Source of the DNA: an uncultured Eubacteriales bacterium
GTDB taxonomy: Bacteria; Bacillota; Clostridia; Oscillospirales; Oscillospiraceae
DNA length: 11,369 nt
NCBI GenBank assembly: GCA_900549645.1
Contig: URPD01000057.1
Span: forward strand, 1-11,369
Direction: 5' to 3'
Position 1 is the first letter of the stretch; each line of letters starts with the position of its first letter. Positions 5,834 through 11,369 of the stretch are shown piece by piece. The translations under genes were made by a program, and so were the position numbers. Under the pieces are notes generated by a model. The model did no database searches and was not told the DNA's origin. It saw only the letters and a program-made list of their open reading frames with translations.

Positions 5834-8476
5834 ATGAAAACCTATTGCGAAGAAAAAGAAGCCGTCCTTGCCGAGCTCAACTCGGCGGAGGAGGGACTCG
5901 GCAGCGCCGAGGCTCAGGCGCGGCTTGAGTCGCACGGTAAGAATAAGCTCACCGAGCCCCCGAAGCAGTCGCTTCTCAGTCGTTTCTTGAGCCAGATGGC
6001 AGACCCGATGATAATTATTCTGCTTGCCGCGGCGGCGATTAGCGGCGTGCTTGCAGTCGCGCAGGGCGAGAGCTTTGCCGACGTTATCATCATTCTTGCC
6101 GTCGTCATCGTAAACGCCGTTTTGGGCGTATATCAGGAGAGCAAGGCGGAAAAGGCGATCGAAGCGCTTCAGGAGATGTCCGCCGCAACCTCAAAGGTCC
6201 TGCGCGACGGCAAAATCGTCACCGTTCACAGTGAGGAGCTTGTCCCCGGCGATGTCATCATGCTCGAAGCGGGCGACGCGGTTCCCGCAGACGGCAGACT
6301 TCTCAGCAGTGCAAGCCTGAAAATCGAGGAGGCTGCGCTGACCGGCGAATCCGTCCCGGTGCTGAAGTTCATCGACGCGATAAATCTCGCCGACGAGACG
6401 AAGGACGTCACCCTCGGCGACCGCAAGAACATGGTATATATGGGCAGCACCGTGGTCTATGGCCGCGGCACCGCCGTCATTACCGCCACCGGCATGGACA
6501 CCGAGATGGGCAAGATAGCCGACGCTCTTGCCACCGCCGAGGAGGGACAGACCCCGCTGCAAATCAAGATGTCCCAGCTCTCAAAGATACTCACCTGGCT
6601 CGTGCTCGGCATATGCGTGCTCGTATTCGCTGTTCAGCTTCTCCGCGCGGGCGGCTTTACGGTCGAGGCAGTGCTCGATTCCTTCATGATAGCCGTCTCC
6701 CTTGCAGTCGCTGCGATACCCGAGGGACTTGCCGCCGTCGTTACGGTGGTGCTCTCCATCGGCGTTACGAATATGTCCAAGCGAAACGCGATAATCCGCA
6801 AGCTGACCGCGGTCGAGACTCTCGGCTGCGCCCAGATAATCTGCTCGGATAAGACCGGCACCCTGACCCAGAACAAGATGACCGTCGTTGACTACTACGG
6901 CGGCGACGAAAAGGAGCTTGCCTCCGCAATGGCACTCTGCTCCGACGCGGAGCTCGACGAGAACGGCATGGTCACCGGAGAGCCCACCGAGGCTGCGCTC
7001 GTCGCCTGGGCAAACAAGCTCGGCGCCGATAAGACCACGCTCAAGGCGCGCTTCCTGCGCTGCGGCGAGGCTCCCTTCGACTCCACGCGCAAGCTCATGA
7101 GCACCGTCCATGTAAACGGCAGCAGCTTCATTCAGTACACCAAGGGCGCGCCCGACGTGCTTGTCGGCAAGTGCGCATACTATATAAATTCCGACGGCAA
7201 GCGCGAAGCCATGACCGAGGAATACCGCGCCGAGATACTGCGCGCAAACAAGGCCATGGCAGACCGTGCACTGCGCGTCCTCGCCTGCGCCGAGCGCGTC
7301 TGGGACGAAAAGCCCGTCAACTACGAGCCGGAGACTCTTGAAAAGGAGCTTTGCTTCATGGGTCTTTGCGGCATGATAGACCCGGTGCGTCCCGAGGTCG
7401 TTGACGCTATCGCGGAGTGCCGCGAGGCGGGTATTCGCCCGATAATGATAACCGGCGACCACATCGACACCGCCGTTGCCATAGCGAAGGAGCTCGGCAT
7501 ACTTACCGACGGCGGCGAGGCAGTCACCGGCGCAGAGCTCAGCGCGATGAGCGATGAGGAGTTTGAAAAGCGCTTTAAGAATATAAGCGTCTACGCCCGC
7601 GTCCAGCCCGAGCATAAGACCCGCATCGTAAACGCATGGCGCAAGGCGGGCTACGTCACCGCCATGACCGGCGACGGCGTAAACGACGCGCCGAGCATCA
7701 AGTCCGCCGACATCGGCGTGGGCATGGGCATCACCGGCACCGACGTTACGAAGAACGCCGCCGACATGGTGCTTGCCGACGATAACTTTGCAACCATCGT
7801 CGGTGCGGTCGAGGAGGGCCGCCGCATCTACGGCAACATCCGCAAGGCGATACAGTTCCTGCTCGGCTCAAACATGAGCGAGGTACTCAGCATATTCTTT
7901 GCAACGATAATGGGCTTTACCATTCTCGAGCCCGTGCATCTTCTCTGGATAAATCTTGTCACCGACTGCTTCCCGGCGCTGGCGCTCGGCATGGAGAAGG
8001 CGGAGCCCGATATCATGCACCGCCGCCCGCGTGACGCCAAGGCCGGTGTCTTTGCCGGCGGCATGGGCTTTGACATTGCGTATCAGGGCTTCTTCGTGAC
8101 GCTGCTTATCATGATATCCTACTTCATCGGTCACTTTATCGAGACCGGCGTATGGGAGATAACAAACAGCGCCGACGGCACGACGATGGCCTTCCTGACC
8201 ATGTCCATGGCGGAGATCTTCCACTCCTTCAATATGCGCTCTCAGCGCGGCAGCATCTTCACTCTCGGTACTCACAACAAGGCTCTGATATTCGCAGCGG
8301 TCGGCTCCCTCATCGCAACCACCGTCGTCTGCGAGGTTCCCTTCCTTGCAAATGCCTTCGAGTTTACGAGCGTTGACCTTGGCGAGTACCTTATAGCAAT
8401 CGCTCTCGGCGCCTGCATTATCCCGCTTGTTGAGCTTGTGAAGCTTATTCAGCGCAAAGTCGGCAAAAACGATTGA
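5834..8476 (+). CDS. P-type cation ATPase, Ca2+/Mn2+ export type (P2A-like)
   Basis: An 880-residue, complete SERCA-like P-type ATPase that pumps cations across the membrane at the cost of ATP. An N-terminal cation-ATPase domain (1-60) precedes M1-M2 (about 55-105). The actuator domain follows with TGES at 170-173, then M3-M4 (about 253-320) with PEGL at 296-299. Phosphorylation is at D339 in DKTGTLTQN, nucleotide binding involves KGAPD (437-441), and TGD (540-542) and TGDGVNDAP (612-620) are present. M5-M10 occupy about 675-875. By alignment from memory with SERCA, the residues for both Ca2+ sites are there: E297 (M4), N680 and E683 (M5), N707, T710 and D711 (M6), and E794 (M8). GGGAGG (5821-5826) lies 7 bases before the ATG. 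The upstream yybP-ykoY riboswitch argues for Mn2+ as a physiological substrate, while the motifs alone would suggest Ca2+; both may be moved. Confidence 0.96.
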   Translation: MKTYCEEKEAVLAELNSAEEGLGSAEAQARLESHGKNKLTEPPKQSLLSRFLSQMADPMIIILLAAAAISGVLAVAQGESFADVIIILAVVIVNAVLGVYQESKAEKAIEALQEMSAATSKVLRDGKIVTVHSEELVPGDVIMLEAGDAVPADGRLLSSASLKIEEAALTGESVPVLKFIDAINLADETKDVTLGDRKNMVYMGSTVVYGRGTAVITATGMDTEMGKIADALATAEEGQTPLQIKMSQLSKILTWLVLGICVLVFAVQLLRAGGFTVEAVLDSFMIAVSLAVAAIPEGLAAVVTVVLSIGVTNMSKRNAIIRKLTAVETLGCAQIICSDKTGTLTQNKMTVVDYYGGDEKELASAMALCSDAELDENGMVTGEPTEAALVAWANKLGADKTTLKARFLRCGEAPFDSTRKLMSTVHVNGSSFIQYTKGAPDVLVGKCAYYINSDGKREAMTEEYRAEILRANKAMADRALRVLACAERVWDEKPVNYEPETLEKELCFMGLCGMIDPVRPEVVDAIAECREAGIRPIMITGDHIDTAVAIAKELGILTDGGEAVTGAELSAMSDEEFEKRFKNISVYARVQPEHKTRIVNAWRKAGYVTAMTGDGVNDAPSIKSADIGVGMGITGTDVTKNAADMVLADDNFATIVGAVEEGRRIYGNIRKAIQFLLGSNMSEVLSIFFATIMGFTILEPVHLLWINLVTDCFPALALGMEKAEPDIMHRRPRDAKAGVFAGGMGFDIAYQGFFVTLLIMISYFIGHFIETGVWEITNSADGTTMAFLTMSMAEIFHSFNMRSQRGSIFTLGTHNKALIFAAVGSLIATTVVCEVPFLANAFEFTSVDLGEYLIAIALGACIIPLVELVKLIQRKVGKND

Positions 8477-8501
8477 CAGGCCGCGAAAACGGTGCTAATA
8501 T
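8473..8501 (+). promoter_or_regulatory. Promoter of the thrS T-box transcript
   Basis: A perfect TTGACA (8473-8478) is 17 bases from TAATAT (8496-8501), and TGC just before the -10 makes it an extended -10 box. The -35 overlaps the TGA stop codon of the ATPase gene at 8474-8476. Transcription should begin near 8508, about 25 bases before Stem I of the T-box. Confidence 0.78.
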
Positions 8502-8510
8502 GTCTTTTAT

Positions 8511-8525
8511 CCGATATCATATCGG
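8511..8525 (+). repeat. Near-palindrome at the predicted thrS transcript start
   Basis: CCGATAT-C-ATATCGG is a perfect 7-base dyad around a single central base, allowing a six-pair hairpin with a three-base loop in RNA. It sits immediately after the expected start of transcription. It could be a 5' protective hairpin, an operator, or the remains of a weak ATPase terminator, although no T-run follows. Confidence 0.45.
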
Positions 8526-8532
8526 CTTTGAC

Positions 8533-8739
8533 GGAGAACACATGGGCAAAATACGCACAGAGAGGACAGTCACTGGCTGCAAGCTGTCCCGGATATGCCT
8601 TTAGTGACCGCTCCCGAGCCGGAGGGCGGAAATGCTCTCCCGTGAGTCAGCGTTAATGACATAAGAGTTAAAGCTCAAGGTGGAACCGTGTATTAAAATG
8701 CACCCTTGGCGCGAGATGTTCGCGTCAAGGGTGTTTTTT
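8533..8739 (+). promoter_or_regulatory. Threonine T-box leader controlling thrS
   Basis: Stem I can be drawn from GGAG (8533-8536) with CTCC (8611-8614), GGGCA (8544-8548) with TGCCT (8596-8600), and GGACAG (8564-8569) with CTGTCC (8584-8589). The specifier loop lies between the two lower helices and contains ACC (8607-8609), a threonine codon followed by a purine as is usual. Further hairpins are at 8621-8640 and 8646-8660. The T-box core is AAGG-TGGAACC-GTG (8677-8690). AAGG and GTG pair with CCTT and CAC in 8701-8707 to make the antiterminator, leaving TGGAACC as the bulge that catches the tRNA 3' end. Uncharged tRNA-Thr should stabilise the antiterminator and switch thrS on. The TGGA of the bulge predicts a tRNA-Thr ending in UCCA, that is, discriminator base U. 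Confidence 0.92.
8701..8739 (+). terminator. T-box intrinsic terminator before thrS
   Basis: CACCCTTGGCGCG (8701-8713) pairs with CGCGTCAAGGGTG (8721-8733) over 13 positions, one of them G-T, around a seven-base loop, followed by six T residues (8734-8739). The first seven bases are shared with the antiterminator, which gives the either/or decision. Confidence 0.93.
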
Positions 8740-8793
8740 GATATTATATTTTTATAGCAAAAAACCGCGGCTCAGCCGCATGGAGGAACTAAT

Positions 8794-10548
8794 ATGGACG
8801 AGAACAAATTCAGCTTTGAAAACGAAGAATACCGCCACACCTATTGGCACACCTGCTCCCATGTGCTGGCGCAGGCAGTGAAGCGTCTCTATCCCGAGGT
8901 CAAGCTTGCCATTGGCCCCGCCATTGACAACGGCTTCTATTATGATATGGACTCTCCCTTCCCCTTCACCCCGGAAATAATGGAGAAGATCGAGGCCGAG
9001 ATGCGCAAGATATGCAAGGAAAAGCTCAAGCTTGAGCGCTTTGAGTTGCCGCGCGAGGAGGCTATCAGATTTATGGAGGAGCGCGAGGAGCCTTATAAGG
9101 TCGAGCTTATAAACGACCTGCCGGAGGACGCGCACATCTCCTTCTACCGTCAGGGCGAGTTTGTCGACCTCTGCGCCGGCCCGCACCTTGACTCCACCGG
9201 CCGCATCAAGGGCAACGCCATCAAGCTCACCGCCTGCAACGCCGCCTACTGGCGCGGCGACTCCAGCCGTCAGACGCTCCAGCGCATATACGGCGTAGCT
9301 TTCCCGAAGAAGGACGAGCTGGACGCATATCTTCAGCGTCTTGAGGAGGCAAAGCGCCGCGACCATCGCCGTCTCGGCAAGGAGCTGGGGCTGTTTATGC
9401 TGACAGAGGAGGGCCCCGGCTTCCCCTTCTTCCTGCCCAAGGGCATGGTGCTCAAAAATACCCTTATCGACTACTGGCGCGAGGTACACAAGAGATACGG
9501 CTATGTCGAGGTCTCGACCCCGATGATACTCAACCGTCACCTCTGGGAGACCTCCGGTCACTGGTATCACTACAAAGAGAACATGTACACCACCGTCATC
9601 GACGGCGAGGATTACGCGATAAAGCCCATGAACTGCCCCGGCGGTATGCTGGTCTATAAGTCTGAGCCGCACTCCTACCGTGACCTGCCGCTGCGCGTGG
9701 GCGAGCTGGGTCTGGTGCACCGCCATGAGCTGTCCGGTGCGCTGCACGGCCTGTTCCGCGTCCGCTGCTTCACTCAGGACGACGCGCATATCTTCATGAC
9801 TTGGGATCAGATGAAGGACGAGATAAAGAACGTCGTCCGCCTCTTCGACGAGGTCTACTCCCTCTTCGGCCTGCCCTATGAGATAGAGCTGTCCACCATG
9901 CCCGACGACCATATGGGCGACGAGAAGGATTGGGAGTTCGCGCAGGAGACGCTGAAGGAAGCCATCACCGAGATGGGCAAGAGCTATGTCGTCAACGAGG
10001 GCGACGGCGCGTTCTACGGCCCGAAGCTGGACTTCCATCTTCAGGACTCTCTCGGCCGTACTTGGCAGTGCGGCACCATCCAGCTCGATATGCAGCTTCC
10101 CGAGCGCTTTGAGCTTGAGTACACCGGCGCCGACGGCGAGAAGCATCGTCCCGTCATGATACACCGCGTTGTCTTTGGCTCCATCGAGCGCTTCATCGGC
10201 GTCATTACCGAGCATTTTGCCGGCGCATTCCCGGTGTGGCTCTCTCCGGTTCAGGTCAAGGTCATGCCCATAACCGACCGCGCCGCAGACTACGCCAAGA
10301 GCGTCGCCGCAAAGCTTGACGCGGCGAAGGTTCGCGTCGAGACCGACCTCAGAAACGAGAAGATCGGCTATAAGATCCGCGAGGCGCAGATGCAGAAGAT
10401 CCCGTACATGCTTGTCGTCGGCGATAAGGAAGCCGAAGCCGGAACCGTCTCCGTCCGTACCCGCGCGGGCGTCGACCTCGGCGCGATGCCGCTTGATGAG
10501 TTCATGGCAAAGATCGGCGAGGAGATCAGCACCCGCAGCAAGGATTGA
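8794..10548 (+). CDS. thrS: Threonyl-tRNA synthetase, short form without TGS domain
   Basis: A 584-residue class II synthetase that charges tRNA-Thr. It is about 55-60 residues shorter than the common 640-residue form because the N-terminal TGS (N1) domain is absent. The protein starts directly at the editing (N2) domain, which keeps its HxxxH (H19, H23) and CxxxH (C127, H131) residues, so removal of mischarged serine should be intact. In the catalytic domain the zinc ligands are C281 (NCPGG), H332 (DDAHIF) and H457 (MIHRVVFGS). Motif 2 contains R310 (HRHELSGALHG) and motif 3 contains GSIERFIG. The C-terminus is the anticodon-binding domain, from about residue 482. GGAGG (8782-8786) lies 7 bases before the ATG, just after a small hairpin (GCGGC-TCA-GCCGC, 8767-8779). 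The T-box terminator lies directly upstream, so no missing N-terminal part is hidden there. Short ThrS forms are, to my knowledge, seen in other Clostridia. Confidence 0.97.
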   Translation: MDENKFSFENEEYRHTYWHTCSHVLAQAVKRLYPEVKLAIGPAIDNGFYYDMDSPFPFTPEIMEKIEAEMRKICKEKLKLERFELPREEAIRFMEEREEPYKVELINDLPEDAHISFYRQGEFVDLCAGPHLDSTGRIKGNAIKLTACNAAYWRGDSSRQTLQRIYGVAFPKKDELDAYLQRLEEAKRRDHRRLGKELGLFMLTEEGPGFPFFLPKGMVLKNTLIDYWREVHKRYGYVEVSTPMILNRHLWETSGHWYHYKENMYTTVIDGEDYAIKPMNCPGGMLVYKSEPHSYRDLPLRVGELGLVHRHELSGALHGLFRVRCFTQDDAHIFMTWDQMKDEIKNVVRLFDEVYSLFGLPYEIELSTMPDDHMGDEKDWEFAQETLKEAITEMGKSYVVNEGDGAFYGPKLDFHLQDSLGRTWQCGTIQLDMQLPERFELEYTGADGEKHRPVMIHRVVFGSIERFIGVITEHFAGAFPVWLSPVQVKVMPITDRAADYAKSVAAKLDAAKVRVETDLRNEKIGYKIREAQMQKIPYMLVVGDKEAEAGTVSVRTRAGVDLGAMPLDEFMAKIGEEISTRSKD

Positions 10549-10576
10549 TTTTTGAACCGAACTGAATAAAACAGGA

Positions 10577-10620
10577 AACACCCCCACAAACTATCAAAAA
10601 GCTTGTGGGGGTGTTGTTTT
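10577..10620 (+). terminator. thrS terminator
   Basis: AACACCCCCACAA (10577-10589) and TTGTGGGGGTGTT (10603-10615) are perfect reverse complements over 13 bases with a 13-base loop, followed by GTTTT. The stem is very stable but the T-run is short. On the opposite strand the stem is followed by TCCTGTTTTATT, so it might also act, weakly, in reverse. The right arm reaches to within three bases of the probable start of the next gene. Confidence 0.88.
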
Positions 10621-11293
10621 GAACTGGAGAAAAAGAATGTGGACGGCGGGGCTGTGCGTGATGTTGGCGGTCTGCGCCGTGACGGCGAGCCTGACGAGCG
10701 CATGGGGCGACGCGTATAAAAAGGGCGCGAGCGGCGCTACCGTGACCGAGATACAGACGCGCCTGAAAAACTGGGGCTATTATTCCGGCGAGGTCGACGG
10801 CATGTTCGGCAGCGCGACCGAGAAGGCGGTAAAGTATTTTCAGCAGAAAAACGGCCTGACCGCCGACGGCGTTGTCGGCGCGCAGACGCTTGCGGCGCTG
10901 GGCATAAACGGCGGCGGGGGCGATTTGTCGGGCGGTACGCAGTCGGGCGATCTGTACCTGCTTGCGCGCGTGATATCCGCCGAGGCGCGCGGCGAGCCGT
11001 ATACCGGGCAGGTTGCCGTTGGCGCGGTCGTGCTCAACCGTGTGCGGCATTCGTCGTTCCCGAATTCGATTTCGGGCGTGATATATCAGTCGGGCGCGTT
11101 TTCCTGCCTTGACGACGGCCAGTTTGACGAGCCAATCGCCGAGAGCGCCTACCGCGCCGCGCAGGATGCGCTCAACGGCTCCGATCCGAGCGGCGGCGCG
11201 ATATATTATTTCAATCCCGCCACTGCGACCAGTAAGTGGATCTGGTCCCGCCCGCTGATCGTCACCATCGGCAAGCACCGCTTCTGCTCGTGA
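10619..11293 (+). CDS. sleB: SleB-type spore cortex-lytic enzyme (peptidoglycan-binding plus Hydrolase_2 domain)
   Basis: A 224-residue secreted cell-wall hydrolase if translation starts at TTG 10619, or 218 residues from ATG 10637. SleB is a lytic transglycosylase that cuts the spore cortex during germination. A signal peptide covers about residues 1-30. A PG_binding_1 domain (about 35-95) contains LKNWGYYSGEVDGMFG and GLTADGVVG. After a short Gly-rich linker comes the SleB catalytic domain (about 108-224), with the probable catalytic glutamate E122 in SAEARGEP, then GQVAVGAVVLNRV and a C-terminus ending in YYFNPATATSKWIW and IGKHRFC, as in B. subtilis SleB. It is shorter than SleB (about 305) mainly in the linker. 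The TTG start is preferred because it supplies the basic residues (NWRKR) a signal peptide needs. The ATG has a better spaced GGAGA (10626-10630) but would leave an uncharged N-terminus. No ypeB partner is visible in the window. It could alternatively be a CwlJ/SleB-related vegetative hydrolase. Confidence 0.9.
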   Translation: MNWRKRMWTAGLCVMLAVCAVTASLTSAWGDAYKKGASGATVTEIQTRLKNWGYYSGEVDGMFGSATEKAVKYFQQKNGLTADGVVGAQTLAALGINGGGGDLSGGTQSGDLYLLARVISAEARGEPYTGQVAVGAVVLNRVRHSSFPNSISGVIYQSGAFSCLDDGQFDEPIAESAYRAAQDALNGSDPSGGAIYYFNPATATSKWIWSRPLIVTIGKHRFCS

Positions 11294-11369
11294 GCGACAG
11301 TTGCTCCGCACCCACTTGGCGCCCCTCTTAGGTAGCGAAGCGGCGGCGCGGTAGTGAATGACATGCCGG
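11294..11369. other. 76 bases after sleB with no recognisable feature
   Basis: GC-rich sequence up to the end of the window. I see no hairpin followed by a T-run, no promoter with acceptable boxes, and no coding sequence with a ribosome binding site on either strand. The sleB terminator, if there is one, lies beyond the window or is not intrinsic. Confidence 0.5.

Noticed and set aside
8738..8793. A second promoter for thrS in the AT-rich stretch after the T-box terminator.
   Set aside because: TTGATA at 8738-8743 has no acceptable -10 box at 16 to 18 bases, and the AT richness is explained by the terminator T-run.
8752..10587. A 611-codon open frame on the minus strand opposite thrS, and similar long minus-strand frames opposite ychF (4490-5506) and the ATPase (6581-7615).
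   Set aside because: They lie wholly or almost wholly antisense to conserved genes, show no recognisable domain, have no ribosome binding site I could find, and arise naturally from the GC-rich third codon positions of the real genes.
11230..11364. A possible short minus-strand gene entering from the right end, starting at a reverse ATG at 11364.
   Set aside because: It would be only about 50 codons, largely antisense to the conserved end of sleB, without a visible binding site or family match.
1..11369. CRISPR arrays, insertion sequences, integrase or phage genes, tRNA or rRNA genes, toxin-antitoxin or other defence systems.
   Set aside because: No spaced repeat series, no transposase or recombinase motif, no terminal inverted repeats and no tRNA cloverleaf was found; all coding space is taken by recognised housekeeping and transport genes.

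Overview
All recognisable genes in this window lie on the plus strand and look like ordinary chromosomal genes of a moderately GC-rich, spore-forming Firmicute, most likely a Clostridia/Oscillospirales-type bacterium. The evidence for this is a SleB-type spore cortex hydrolase, a T-box leader controlling thrS, a yybP-ykoY (Mn2+) riboswitch controlling a P-type ATPase, a KtrAB potassium system, and AGGAGG-type ribosome binding sites. The species cannot be named from the sequence.

Region 1 (1-4294) is a tight run of four membrane-related genes with gaps of 20 to 34 bases, probably one transcript: the 3' part of a CorC/HlyC-type CBS-domain protein, the K+ channel subunit KtrB, its cytosolic RCK regulator KtrA, and an AI-2E-family permease. 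No promoter for this run is in the window.

Region 2 (4295-5542) is a strong sigma-A promoter with small dyads around it, then the universal GTPase/ATPase ychF with its own promoter.

Region 3 (5543-8476) is a 291-base intergenic stretch and a full-length Ca2+/Mn2+-type P-type ATPase. The intergenic stretch holds a long hairpin, a promoter whose -35 lies inside that hairpin, and a yybP-ykoY riboswitch. The 3' strand of the riboswitch's P1 helix is also the 5' strand of an intrinsic terminator, which is the layout of an ON switch.

Region 4 (8477-10620) is a 317-base leader with a promoter whose -35 overlaps the ATPase stop codon, a threonine T-box (specifier ACC, antiterminator and terminator all visible), then thrS in a short form lacking the N-terminal TGS domain, then a strong terminator.

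Region 5 (10619-11369) is a sleB-like germination hydrolase whose probable start sits directly against the thrS terminator, plus 76 bases in which I see no gene.

I do not see a wholly new system. The most informative parts are the two stacked RNA switches and the unusually compact overlaps between hairpins, promoters, terminators and start sites. A change in isoleucine codon use near 4300 hints that the first four genes have a different history from the rest.
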